Source of the DNA: Candidatus Harpocratesius repetitus
GTDB taxonomy: Archaea > Asgardarchaeota > Lokiarchaeia > Sigyniarchaeales > Promethearchaeaceae
NCBI GenBank assembly: GCA_021498095.1
Contig: JAIZWK010000001.1
Span: forward strand, 558,001 to 622,000
Reading direction: 5' to 3'
Length of the DNA: 64,000 bases
Shown: one piece after another, positions 52,604-61,386 of the stretch
Numbering within the stretch: the stretch's first letter is position 1
Layout of the letters: the number at the start of each line of letters is the position of its first letter
Notes under the pieces: model-generated
The model's input: the letters and a program-made list of their open reading frames with translations, nothing else
Database searches by the model: none
Told to the model about the DNA's origin: nothing
Translations under genes and position numbers: made by a program

Positions 52604-52636
52604 AATATTTTAAGATCTTACAGGACATGAATAAAA

Positions 52637-53098
52637 ATGCCTTCTGCACAAAAATCCAAATCCCAATCTTCACAAATGGAAAAAGATACTCAGAAGATTT
52701 GGATTACATTAACTACTAAATATGCAGAGATTCTAGACATTTTGGCTGATGATTCACCTGATAAAGTAAGATCAAATCGCAAATCTGTATTAATTGAGAA
52801 AATGGTTGATGAGTATTTAGAAAAACACGAAAAGGAATTACATGATGATGGTAAATGGGATAAAATAATCAGTGTAAGAAAACGGGCAGCCGATAAACTT
52901 GAAAAAAGTATTCAGGAAAAAATTGTTTATATTGATAATTATTTACCCAATTATCCTGAACTTAATAAAATTATGGATGTGTGGCAAAGAGTTAGATCAG
53001 TCGAAGATATTGAAGCAATTGATAAAATTTATTCAAAAGTTGAACAGTTACGAGCAAGAGATAGCCAAAAACTTGATCAACTTTTAGCTGAAATATAG
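52637..53098 (+). CDS. ribbon-helix-helix DNA-binding protein
   Basis: Residues ~18-65 match the ribbon-helix-helix fold: strand KIWITLTTKYAEILD, then helix RKSVLIEKMVDEYLEKHEKE. The rest (to residue 153) is charged helix, perhaps for oligomerisation. Such proteins bind direct or inverted repeats as dimers and often repress their own gene. Direct repeats upstream and a palindrome just after the stop codon fit autoregulation. No toxin partner is evident. Confidence 0.65.
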   Translation: MPSAQKSKSQSSQMEKDTQKIWITLTTKYAEILDILADDSPDKVRSNRKSVLIEKMVDEYLEKHEKELHDDGKWDKIISVRKRAADKLEKSIQEKIVYIDNYLPNYPELNKIMDVWQRVRSVEDIEAIDKIYSKVEQLRARDSQKLDQLLAEI

Positions 53099-53107
53099 TT
53101 AATTTTA

Positions 53108-53133
53108 GTTGCTAATTAGCAACACTAGTGTTG
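53108..53133. promoter_or_regulatory. two overlapping palindromes
   Basis: GTTGCTAATTAGCAAC (53108-53123) and CAACACTAGTGTTG (53120-53133) are perfect palindromes sharing four bases. They start 10 nt after the regulator's stop and lie before the small membrane gene at 53179. An operator is more likely than a terminator because no T-run follows. Confidence 0.6.
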
Positions 53134-53178
53134 ATAAGTTCTTTCGCACTTTATTAATTTTTTTTAAATATAATAGCG

Positions 53179-53475
53179 ATGTTAAGACATTCAATTTATT
53201 TTATAACAATACTAGATGTTATTTTTAGAAAATTCTCGCAATTCCTACTTGATTTTATTCAAAATATTGACTACTATATTATACTTTTACTTTGGGGATT
53301 GGTATTTTTAGGAGTTTTTAGCTTTTTCTGGACATTTTTTCAAAAAATTAATTCAGAATTGAAAACATCAGCATTTATTGCTAGGTTATTCATCAGTTTT
53401 CTTATATTTTATGTAATCTGGATGCTTTCTACAATATTAAATATTAAAATGTTCGCTCCATTGACTTCTGAATAA
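53179..53475 (+). CDS. small membrane protein, two to three spans
   Basis: This 98-residue protein has hydrophobic helices at about residues 33-54 (IILLLWGLVFLGVFSFFWTF) and 65-90 (FIARLFISFLIFYVIWMLST). No family is recognised. It follows the ribbon-helix-helix gene and its palindromes and may be controlled by that protein. Confidence 0.5.
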   Translation: MLRHSIYFITILDVIFRKFSQFLLDFIQNIDYYIILLLWGLVFLGVFSFFWTFFQKINSELKTSAFIARLFISFLIFYVIWMLSTILNIKMFAPLTSE

Positions 53476-53543
53476 TTTTTCTAATTTGGGTATTAAGAAA
53501 AGAGTGAAAAGTTTTTTTTCATTAATACCTATGGAATTTGATA

Positions 53544-54653
53544 ATGTGCAATCCTTCATTCATCACAAAAGTTATTAAAATTGATCCTGAAAATATAAAT
53601 AATCAAGATTTACGTGAAGCAGTGATAATACTTCAGAATGAAGGAATTGTAGCATTTCCCACAGAAACTGTTTATGGATTAGGGGCATCTGCCTTTTCAG
53701 AAAAAGCTATAAAAAAAATTTTTAGAGCTAAAGGTCGTCCTTTAGATAATCCCCTTATTGTTCATATAGATTCAATGGAAATGTTGGAATCAATCGTTTT
53801 GGAAGTTCCAAAGAACGTTAGGTCTTTATGTGAAGAATTTTGGCCAGGGCCATTAACAATTCTTTTTCAAAAAAATTCCAAAATTCCTGATTGCGTTACT
53901 GCAGGACTTCCAACAGTAGCTATTCGGATGCCATCAAATCTGATTGCTCAACGTTTAATTCATTTATCTGGTCTTCCTTTGGCAGCTCCTAGCGCAAATA
54001 TTTCAGGTAAACCAAGTCCTACTTCACCTTCTCACGTTAAAGATGATTTTGATGGAAAAATTCCTTTGATTATCGATGGAGGTCAATGTCAAGTTGGAGT
54101 AGAATCCACAGTAATTAATGTAAATAGTATTCCTCCACTAATCCTTCGACCAGGTGGACTAGATTATGAAGAATTGCGAAAATTTATTCTTGATTTGAAA
54201 ATATATGATAAGCATTATAAAAATAAGGACTTAGAAAAACATCCAAGTACTCCAGGTTTAAAATACAGACATTATTCACCTACTGCCCGTGTAATTCTAA
54301 TTGAACAAAATCAACAAAATATGCAATCAATTATCTTTGAAATACTAAATTCTTTTACTCAAAATATGAATGAAATTGGCTATATTCATACAAATCCCGA
54401 AATAGTTCTTGAAGCTCTATATTTAGAAAAGTTGGGAGATAATTTAATTGATTTGACCAAAAAAACATTAAAAACCATTGTAATTCAAAAAGAAATTTAT
54501 GCTAATGTAGCTCATAAAATTTTTTGGGCTTTACGAATGTTAGATTCAAAAAAGGTTAAGTATATTATTGTTGAGGGAATTTCAGAGCAGTATTCAGGAT
54601 TAGCAGTGATGAATCGGTTAAGAAAAGCAGCATGGAAAATAATAAAAAAGTAA
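53544..54653 (+). CDS. sua5: threonylcarbamoyl-AMP synthase, Sua5 type
   Basis: This enzyme makes threonylcarbamoyl-AMP from threonine, bicarbonate and ATP for the t6A modification of tRNAs that read ANN codons. The YrdC domain has GIVAFPTETVYGLGASAFSE, IFRAKGRPLDNPLIVHI and PSANISGKPSPTSPSHV. A linker and a C-terminal Sua5 domain follow (STPGLKYRHYSPTARVILIE). The length of about 369 fits full Sua5, not the short TsaC. The ATG at 53544 is chosen; a TTG two codons earlier is open. The transferase (Kae1) is not in the window. Confidence 0.94.
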   Translation: MCNPSFITKVIKIDPENINNQDLREAVIILQNEGIVAFPTETVYGLGASAFSEKAIKKIFRAKGRPLDNPLIVHIDSMEMLESIVLEVPKNVRSLCEEFWPGPLTILFQKNSKIPDCVTAGLPTVAIRMPSNLIAQRLIHLSGLPLAAPSANISGKPSPTSPSHVKDDFDGKIPLIIDGGQCQVGVESTVINVNSIPPLILRPGGLDYEELRKFILDLKIYDKHYKNKDLEKHPSTPGLKYRHYSPTARVILIEQNQQNMQSIIFEILNSFTQNMNEIGYIHTNPEIVLEALYLEKLGDNLIDLTKKTLKTIVIQKEIYANVAHKIFWALRMLDSKKVKYIIVEGISEQYSGLAVMNRLRKAAWKIIKK

Positions 54654-54740
54654 GTGATAAACTTTACAAAAAATTAATAAAAAATTATTATTGAATGATA
54701 GATAATTGCTTGATTCATAAGAAACAGATAAAATAAGATA

Positions 54741-55397
54741 TTATTTTTTCATTTGCTGCTTCATCATTTCTTTTTCAATTCGTTCCCGTTCTTCTGGTGG
54801 CATTTTTTCTAATTCTTCCATAAATTTTTGCTGAGCTTCCATCAATTCTTGCAAAATGAATGGTTGAAATGCTTGTGATAAAATTGGCATTGCTATTCTC
54901 ATTTCTGTCAATTCTTTATTCATTCTTTTTGCCAAGTCTCGCATTTCCAACTTTGCTTCTTTAGTCATTTCTCCATTTCCAATTCCAGGACATTCATCAG
55001 CATTAACAACCATAAATTTGCTTCCATCATATTCTAATGGATAGGTTCTACAACTTAATGGGCGGTTTGAATAAATTAAACATTCTTTCTTTTCCTTATT
55101 AAATAATGGACAAGAAAGATCTTCTTCTTTTTTCTTTTTTTTATCTTTTTTGTCTTGCTGTAGAAAAGCGTATGGATCTTGATCTTTACGGGCTAAAACT
55201 AAGTCTACTGTTCCTTGTGGAGTTTTAAGGAATTTTAAATAGGGCATCATATTTGCAACAACGTTATTTTTAGCCCACATTATTAAATCACTCATAACTA
55301 AAGGAATTGGGCCTCTTTTTGCACAGCAAGTTCCACATCTGGTGCAGTTAAATACAAATTTTTGTTTTCTTGGTGCTGAATCTGCTTCACTACTCAT
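54741..55397 (-). CDS. YkgJ-type cysteine-cluster protein (UPF0153-like)
   Basis: The family signature is FNCTRCGTCCAKRGPIPLVM near the N-terminus, then CPLFNKEKKECLIYSNRPLS and CRTYPLEYDG. The eight or so cysteines likely bind zinc or iron. Family members are often annotated as Fe/Zn chelating, and the function is not established. The C-terminal ~70 residues are charged helix (ELMEAQQKFMEELEKM) beyond the core. It is a monocistronic cytosolic protein. Confidence 0.75.
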   Translation of the reverse strand: MSSEADSAPRKQKFVFNCTRCGTCCAKRGPIPLVMSDLIMWAKNNVVANMMPYLKFLKTPQGTVDLVLARKDQDPYAFLQQDKKDKKKKKEEDLSCPLFNKEKKECLIYSNRPLSCRTYPLEYDGSKFMVVNADECPGIGNGEMTKEAKLEMRDLAKRMNKELTEMRIAMPILSQAFQPFILQELMEAQQKFMEELEKMPPEERERIEKEMMKQQMKK

Positions 55398-55546
55398 TCA
55401 TATCATCTCAAAATGATTATTTATGATAATTACTGATTTTCTATATACTAAACTAAGTTATTAAGGAAGTCTAAGTCATTGAAAAATAAAAAATTTATTA
55501 AAACAAATCGAAATAATACAAAAATACACAAGTATATTCATATAAC

Positions 55547-56308
55547 TTACCAAAATTCGAGTAAAACAGAGAAAAAGCTAATAAGAAGAGTTGAACCAAG
55601 GGGAATGATTAAATCATCAAATTTTGAGGGGCTAATTAGTTCTAATAAGGTAGATATAATACTTAATGATATACTATATATCACAATTTCGTCAAGGTGT
55701 AATAAATCTGAATTTCCAAGAAACCATTGACCAAAAAAGAAAAAGGAAAAAAACGAAAAACCTAAAGCTACTAAGAAAAATGCTAAACTTCCTTCTAAAG
55801 TTCTCTTATTTCCAACCCATGGAATATTGATATGATGTTTTCCATATTTTTTACCAAAAAAGGATGCAGAAGTGTCCGCAAACATCATTATTAAGATAGA
55901 AGCGATTGGAAAGTAATACTTGGATGGAAATAATGTAAAAATAAACATTAATATTGTAATTGATAAACAATAAGCAAAGGGTCCTTGAAGATAACCTATA
56001 TTCAACTCTTCTGCTTCACTTATAGCCTCAAAAAGTTCTCGAAGTGGCTTGTTTTTGCTTTTTTCTTTACTTTCTCTAGTCAAAAATGTCATCAAAAGTG
56101 CGATAAAGGCTGCAATAATCGGATATTTTAAATAAGGAGCTATAAAAATAGCTAATCCTGAGAAACTATGAATTAACTTTCTTGCTGTGTATTTTGAGAT
56201 GATATTTCTTTCTTTAAGCATTTTTGGGATTAAAATGGTTATTGCAACATATATTAACGCAAAAAAAGTAATTATAATATCAGTTTCAATTGAAATATTT
56301 GTTGCCAT
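55547..56308 (-). CDS. polyprenol/phytol kinase-like membrane protein (SEC59/DGK1 family)
   Basis: This family phosphorylates lipid alcohols such as dolichol, phytol or geranylgeraniol with CTP. Motifs are ISKYTARKLIHSFSGLA (RK.iH), MMFADTSASFFGKKYGKHHI and GNKRTLEGSLAFFLVA, with about six or seven membrane helices. The length of 253 fits. In archaea such kinases may recycle isoprenoid alcohols for membrane lipids. It is divergent from the radical SAM gene at 56387. Confidence 0.8.
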   Translation of the reverse strand: MATNISIETDIIITFFALIYVAITILIPKMLKERNIISKYTARKLIHSFSGLAIFIAPYLKYPIIAAFIALLMTFLTRESKEKSKNKPLRELFEAISEAEELNIGYLQGPFAYCLSITILMFIFTLFPSKYYFPIASILIMMFADTSASFFGKKYGKHHINIPWVGNKRTLEGSLAFFLVALGFSFFSFFFFGQWFLGNSDLLHLDEIVIYSISLSIISTLLELISPSKFDDLIIPLGSTLLISFFSVLLEFW

Positions 56309-56386
56309 TAAATTCTCCTCCTAAATAAGAATATCTATCTCTTTAAAAAAAATTCTTTATACGTTCGTATTTTATTATGTATATCT

Positions 56387-58099
56387 ATGGGGATCCGAGT
56401 TTTAATTATTGATTGCTTAACTGCTGGGAGAGGTAAACGAGAATTTACGCGAGACTTTATTGGGTCAGGTCCGAGATATGTCTCTGGATTTATTGAAATG
56501 ATCAGCAATGAGATGGTACAATGCAATCTTATCAGAAGTGATTATATTTTTCAAGAAAATTCTCACGATTTAGAGAAATATCCAATTATTGGTTTTTCAG
56601 CTATGACAATGGATATTCCAGTTGTAAAAAAACTACTAACAAAATGGAAAAAAGTACATCCCCAATCTGAATACAGACTTTCCTTTTTAGGTGGACCCAT
56701 AACATGTGATGAACATATACTAAGGCAAATATCAGTAGATTTTGCGATAATTGGGCAGGCAGAATTAGCGCTCCATTCAATCTTTTCACAGAATATAGAA
56801 AACCTAACAAAATCGCTTATAAACACACAACAGAATAATCAAAATGCGACATCAATTAAAAAATCCTGGAAAATTGATTTACTGACTGAAATTCCTGGAA
56901 TCACCTATTTTAATCCAAAAAATCAACAAATAATTTTAAATTCAATGAAATCTAAAGAAATTGGAAAAGAAATTTTGCAGTGGTTTAAGAATGGAACAGG
57001 ATTTCCTGAAAAAATTATTAATTATCCAGATTATGCATTTTCACGAATTTATATTGAATGCTTGCGAGGATGTTCAAATTTTCGTCGGACATCTTTAAAG
57101 TTGTTTAATGGAAATCAATGTAAAGATTCAAGTTGCCAAATCTGTCGAGGTTCTTCCTTCTCAACATTATTAAATTGTCCAGCGGGAATTCCTCCTGGAT
57201 GTGGGTTCTGCTCCACCATAAATCAATTTGGATGGGTTGTATCCCGCAATATTAAAAAAATTATAGAAGAAGTAAATTACTTAATCAAGATAGGAGCAAA
57301 ACGAATTGTTCTTGGAGGACCAGATATTTTAGATTTTTATAGAGATCGTATAGTTGAAGAGCCCCTTATCAATCCGAACCATCCTGAACCAAATTACCGT
57401 GCTTTGGAAACTTTGATTAATGGTTTATTAGAAAATCCAAAAATTAAGAACCATGAAGTTCAAATCTTTTATGAAAATGTAAAAGCCAGTCTTTGTACCG
57501 AACGCGCTTTAAGTATTTTAAGTAAAATACCATCTCCAATATTTTCCATTGGTTGTGAAACTGGTTCCAGTAATTTTGCTGATCTTCTTGGAAGACCAAG
57601 TGACCCCAAAAAAATAGTTAGCGCTGTTAAACAAGCCTTAGCAAAAGGCATTCGGGTGCATGTATATTTTATTCACTCCCTTCCTGGTGATACTCCAGAA
57701 TTTGCAAGAGAAACCTTAAGTTTAATTAAGGATTTCATGATTCTGAATATAGATAAAATAACATTATATAAATATCAAGAATTGCCTGGATCTCCATTTT
57801 GGAAGATTTCAAAGAAAATTTCACCCCCAACTAAAGAAATTCAAAGTATATATAGGCAAATTAAGCGATTGGTAATCAATTTTAATAAATCTAAGAAATT
57901 ACAAATAATTGGGGAAGAATTTAGAGTTTATCTCACCGAAATTAACCAACAATATCCATCTGATGCTATGGGATGGATTTTAGAAGGGGGCCCAAAAGTT
58001 TCAGTTATTAATGGATCAAAATATATAGGCAGCTTTCAAAATGTGAGAATTATCAAGGTATTAAGCGATCGTCTTGTGCTCGCTGAAATTTTAAAATAG
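56387..58099 (+). CDS. radical SAM protein with C-terminal TRAM-like domain
   Basis: The N-terminus is a Rossmann/B12-binding-like domain (IRVLIIDCLTAGRG, YPIIGFSAMTMD, SFLGGPITCDE). Then come extra cysteines (CLRGCSNFRR, CKDSSCQICRGSS) that could bind a second cluster, and the SAM-cluster motif CPAGIPPGCGFC with the same CX7CX2C spacing as the protein at 19097-20995. The barrel includes RIVLGGPDILDFY and SIGCETGS. The end (GGPKVSVINGSKYIGSFQNV) resembles a TRAM RNA-binding domain. It is therefore possibly an RNA-modifying enzyme of the methylthiotransferase kind, but the substrate is unknown. Confidence 0.75.
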   Translation: MGIRVLIIDCLTAGRGKREFTRDFIGSGPRYVSGFIEMISNEMVQCNLIRSDYIFQENSHDLEKYPIIGFSAMTMDIPVVKKLLTKWKKVHPQSEYRLSFLGGPITCDEHILRQISVDFAIIGQAELALHSIFSQNIENLTKSLINTQQNNQNATSIKKSWKIDLLTEIPGITYFNPKNQQIILNSMKSKEIGKEILQWFKNGTGFPEKIINYPDYAFSRIYIECLRGCSNFRRTSLKLFNGNQCKDSSCQICRGSSFSTLLNCPAGIPPGCGFCSTINQFGWVVSRNIKKIIEEVNYLIKIGAKRIVLGGPDILDFYRDRIVEEPLINPNHPEPNYRALETLINGLLENPKIKNHEVQIFYENVKASLCTERALSILSKIPSPIFSIGCETGSSNFADLLGRPSDPKKIVSAVKQALAKGIRVHVYFIHSLPGDTPEFARETLSLIKDFMILNIDKITLYKYQELPGSPFWKISKKISPPTKEIQSIYRQIKRLVINFNKSKKLQIIGEEFRVYLTEINQQYPSDAMGWILEGGPKVSVINGSKYIGSFQNVRIIKVLSDRLVLAEILK

Positions 58100-58169
58100 G
58101 TTCGATTCAAAAGATAAAAAAAATTGAAAAGATTCCGAAAATTACATAATTTGAGTTGAATAAAATAGA

Positions 58170-59447
58170 ATGCTGGATATTAAACTTTTTAGAGAAAACC
58201 CCGATATAATTCGCGAATCGGAAAAAAAACGTTTTCGATCAATTGAAAATGTTGAAAAAGTAATTGAATATGATAACAAATGGCGCGATGTATTGCAAAA
58301 ATTACAAGAACTACGCGCTGAACGTAATAAGATATCAAAATCATTTAAAGTTGTGAGTAAAACAAACCCGGAGAAATTACAGGAATTAAAAGAGCGATCG
58401 TCTGAAATAAAAAATGAAATATCAAAGCTTGAACCGTTAGTTAATGAATATCAAGAACAAAGGGATTTATATCGATATAAAGTAGGAAATATTTTAATGG
58501 ATGATGTTCCAATAGCGGAGAATGAAGAAGGAGACGAAATTATACGTAGATTTGGTGACATTCCAAAATTTCCTTTTGTTCCATTGAATCATGTAGAATT
58601 GGTTAATAAAATTGACGGTGTTGAATTAGAAAAAGCTTCAATCGTATCTGGTTCACGCTCATATTACTTAAAAGGTGATTTAGTTTTATTAAATCTTGCG
58701 CTACTTAGATTTGCGCTTGATATTTTAATTGAAAAGGGTTATACTCCATTTTGGACTCCTTTCATGATGAAACGTGAGATTATGGCTGAAGCTGCTGAAT
58801 TGCATGATTTTGATGAACAATTATATAAGATTGATGGTGAAGATCTATATTTAATTGCTACAAGTGAGCAGACTCTTGCTGCATTACATCGTGGAGAAGT
58901 TTTAGATGAACGTAGCTTACCTCTAAAGTATTGTGGGATATCAACTTGCTTCCGCCGAGAAGCAGGATCACATGGAAAGGATACTTTAGGAATATTCCGG
59001 GTGCACCAGTTTGAAAAGATAGAACAGTTTATTTATTCTAAGCCTGAAGAATCCAAGAACTTACTAGATGAACTGATTGCAAACGCGGAAGAAATATATC
59101 AAAAATTGAAGATTCCTTATCGAATTGTGAATATTGCAAGTGGAGAATTAAATGATAATGCTGCGAAAAAGTATGATCTAGAAGCATATTTTCCTGCCAG
59201 TCAAGCATTTCGAGAATTAGTAAGTTGCTCAAATTGTACAGATTTTCAAGCGCGTAAACTAAATATTCGATGTGGAGTATTAGGGGATAAAGAGAGTTAT
59301 AGATCGCTCCATACTTTGAATAGCACAGCTATTGCCACTGAACGAACAATTTGTTGCATTTTAGAGAATTATCAACAAGAAGATGGTACGATCAAAATTC
59401 CTGATGTTTTAGTAACTTATATGAATGGAAAAAGATTAATTGGTTAA
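58170..59447 (+). CDS. serS: seryl-tRNA synthetase (common class II type)
   Basis: This enzyme attaches serine to tRNA-Ser. It has the N-terminal tRNA-binding coiled-coil arm (residues ~1-110, LQELRAERNKISKSFK), motif 2 (CFRREAGSHGKDTLGIFRVH) and motif 3 (STAIATERTICCILENYQ), with the serine-specific NCTDFQARKLNIR. The length of 425 fits the common form, not the rare methanogen type. The 3' end overlaps the convergent zinc-ribbon gene by 12 nt. Confidence 0.96.
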   Translation: MLDIKLFRENPDIIRESEKKRFRSIENVEKVIEYDNKWRDVLQKLQELRAERNKISKSFKVVSKTNPEKLQELKERSSEIKNEISKLEPLVNEYQEQRDLYRYKVGNILMDDVPIAENEEGDEIIRRFGDIPKFPFVPLNHVELVNKIDGVELEKASIVSGSRSYYLKGDLVLLNLALLRFALDILIEKGYTPFWTPFMMKREIMAEAAELHDFDEQLYKIDGEDLYLIATSEQTLAALHRGEVLDERSLPLKYCGISTCFRREAGSHGKDTLGIFRVHQFEKIEQFIYSKPEESKNLLDELIANAEEIYQKLKIPYRIVNIASGELNDNAAKKYDLEAYFPASQAFRELVSCSNCTDFQARKLNIRCGVLGDKESYRSLHTLNSTAIATERTICCILENYQQEDGTIKIPDVLVTYMNGKRLIG

Positions 59448-59663
59448 TTTTTTTTTACATTCGTCACAAATGGGATTCTTCTCTTCAACATATACAGGTT
59501 CACCGCACATATGACAGTACATAGCAATATTATCAGTTCCAGAAAATCGATTACAAGCATTACATGCGGTACCACAAATAGCGCAATAGGGATTATTTGG
59601 ATTCCATTGAATTTTTACTCCACATTGAATACAGAACCCTTTTTTTTCTTGATTTAGATTCAT
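59436..59663 (-). CDS. small zinc-ribbon protein
   Basis: This 75-residue protein is made almost only of cysteine pairs: CIQC, CAIC, CNAC, CHMC and CDEC, enough for two zinc ribbons. The function is unknown; such proteins often bind nucleic acid or other proteins. The last codons overlap the end of serS in the opposite direction. Confidence 0.65.
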   Translation of the reverse strand: MNLNQEKKGFCIQCGVKIQWNPNNPYCAICGTACNACNRFSGTDNIAMYCHMCGEPVYVEEKNPICDECKKKLTN

Positions 59664-59840
59664 TAATTTTCCTTCGATATTTTTTATTGATCTAAAAAGT
59701 TTATAGGTTAAAAAAAAATATGATTATTAAGTTTAACTAATTATAAGAATGAGAGATAAATCTTTAAAGATCGTTAATTATTAGTTAATTATTCTTATCT
59801 TTGCAAAAACTTAGATTTCTTTCACTGGGGTTTAATATAA

Positions 59841-60533
59841 ATGGTTCGGCTAAATAAAAGCGGGGAAGTTTTTGTCAAATTACTTTATTGGGGTTGCGCG
59901 GGAAGTGGTAAAACTACAGCTGTCGATAGCCTTTATAAATTATGTAAAGAGAAATATAATGATATGGTTGAACCAACAGGTACTTTAACAAAAATAGCGA
60001 TGGCCAGTGGATCAACACTTTATTTTGATAGAGGAATCTTTCAATCAAAAAAAGAAAACCAGATTTTTTACCATGTCTATACAACTGCAGGACAAGCACG
60101 ATTCAGTCCATTACGAAAAAAAATCTTTACTGGAACAGACGGAGTAATATTAATTTTTGATGCACAACGAAACCGATTAAATGATAACATTGATGCTTTG
60201 AAGGAGTTAAAAAACGTAGCTAATGGAAAATTGATCTCTGAAATACCCCTTCTTGTAATGGTCAATAAACAAGATTTACATAATACAATGAAGAAAAAAG
60301 AAGTGGAAGAAATATTAATTCAAGAAAATCTATTTTATCCCCCTTCTCATCCTTTACATATGTGGAACCCTATTGTATATGAAACAATTGCTCTTTATGA
60401 AAATGCGATGAATGTTTATCAAGTCTTTTCTGAACTGGCGCGCAGAACAGCAATTTATCAAGCAATTGGTGATGGAAAAGCACCAGATACGACAAAACCT
60501 GTAAAATTATCAAAGAACGTTCCTGATTTATAA
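59841..60533 (+). CDS. Arf/MglA-like small GTPase
   Basis: This GTP-driven switch has G1 GCAGSGKTT (residues 18-26), G3 TTAGQ (81-85), where MglA has TxPGQ and Arf has DxxGQ, and G4 NKQDL (142-146). There is no Asp before the Gln, as in MglA and some Asgard GTPases. It has no C-terminal cysteine or CaaX end, unlike the GTPase at 26983. MglA-type GTPases work with roadblock-domain partners; several longin/roadblock-like proteins are encoded elsewhere in this window. It is monocistronic. Confidence 0.88.
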   Translation: MVRLNKSGEVFVKLLYWGCAGSGKTTAVDSLYKLCKEKYNDMVEPTGTLTKIAMASGSTLYFDRGIFQSKKENQIFYHVYTTAGQARFSPLRKKIFTGTDGVILIFDAQRNRLNDNIDALKELKNVANGKLISEIPLLVMVNKQDLHNTMKKKEVEEILIQENLFYPPSHPLHMWNPIVYETIALYENAMNVYQVFSELARRTAIYQAIGDGKAPDTTKPVKLSKNVPDL

Positions 60534-60693
60534 AAGAAGAAGAGTGGCACTTTTTTGATTCTAGCTTTTCATTTTGAGTGAAAAACGAATCCTATTAAAT
60601 TTTTCGACTAATTGAAGTTCACACAAGAATCGTAAAATTATTAATATTTGTCGATTTTTACCACATATTAGCAAGTTCGAGTCGAAATGTATT

Positions 60694-61278
60694 ATGGTCA
60701 AATCCGGATATAGTTATGTTTCACAAACTTTTAAACAACATGAAGAATCTTATCAATCCGAATATTGGAAACGAATGATAAAACTTCGACGAGGGCCCAC
60801 TACTATACGCTTAGAACATCCAACTAATGTTGCTCGTGCTCGCTCATTGGGATATCGTGCCAAACAAGGTTATGTGGTAGCTGTCACCAAAGTGCGTCGT
60901 GGGACCTTACACAAAATTCGGCCAAAAATGGGTCGTAAACCCGCGAATTTAGGAGTTCGTCGAATTACACCTAAAAAATCCTTAAAATGGATAGCAGAAG
61001 AGAGAACTGCAAAAAAATTTACAAACTTAGAAGTTCTAAACTCCTATAAAATTGGATCTGATGGAAGAAGCCACTTCTTTGAAGTCATTTTGGTTGATCC
61101 TAATCATCCAGTAATTAAAAATGATCCTAAAATTAATTGGATTGGTCAATCTAACAATCATTCTCGTGTTTATCGAGGTTTAACTTCAGCAGGAAAGAAA
61201 TCCCGAGGATTACATCGTAAAGGGAAAGGAACAGAAAAAATCCGACCATCTCTTAGAGCAAATCGGAATCTACACTAA
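60694..61278 (+). CDS. rpl15e: large-subunit ribosomal protein L15e
   Basis: This archaeal/eukaryotic ribosomal protein of the 50S subunit has no bacterial counterpart. It shows RMIKLRRGPTTIRLEHPTNV, ARARSLGYRAKQGYVVAVTK, VRRGTLHKIRPKMGRKP and the C-terminal GLTSAGKKSRGLHRKGKGTE. The length of 194 is standard. It heads a cluster with the exosome-like and RNase P genes, the usual archaeal arrangement. Confidence 0.97.
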   Translation: MVKSGYSYVSQTFKQHEESYQSEYWKRMIKLRRGPTTIRLEHPTNVARARSLGYRAKQGYVVAVTKVRRGTLHKIRPKMGRKPANLGVRRITPKKSLKWIAEERTAKKFTNLEVLNSYKIGSDGRSHFFEVILVDPNHPVIKNDPKINWIGQSNNHSRVYRGLTSAGKKSRGLHRKGKGTEKIRPSLRANRNLH

Positions 61279-61279
61279 T

Positions 61280-61332
61280 TTCTTATCTCTTTTATTCCCT
61301 TGTTTCTTTTATTTTTCTTTTTTCTTCTTTCC
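61280..61332 (+). terminator. pyrimidine-rich tract after rpl15e
   Basis: A long stretch of T and C with several T5-T6 runs follows the L15e stop, just before a new TATA-like box. This suggests that L15e can be transcribed separately from the next genes. Confidence 0.4.
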
Positions 61333-61334
61333 AC

Positions 61335-61343
61335 GATATAAAT
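61335..61343 (+). promoter_or_regulatory. candidate TATA box before the exosome-like gene
   Basis: GATATAAAT lies 44 nt before the ATG at 61387, which is itself preceded by GGTGG. The spacing fits an archaeal promoter with a short leader. Confidence 0.35.
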
Positions 61344-61386
61344 TGACAAAATAAGGTTAATCTATCATAGGTGGGTAATTCTTTAA

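Noticed and set aside
52637..53475. Toxin-antitoxin pair (ribbon-helix-helix plus small membrane protein)
   Set aside because: The second gene is separated by palindromes and has no toxin family features; the ribbon-helix-helix protein is longer than typical antitoxins. The idea is possible but unsupported.
55479..55730. Plus-strand frame opposite the end of the polyprenol kinase-like gene
   Set aside because: Most of it overlaps a well-supported membrane protein on the other strand, and its sequence lacks protein-like features.
60660..60693. tRNA-like T-arm (AGTTCGAGTC)
   Set aside because: The flanking bases do not pair into a stem, and no acceptor or anticodon stem is present. No tRNA was found elsewhere either.
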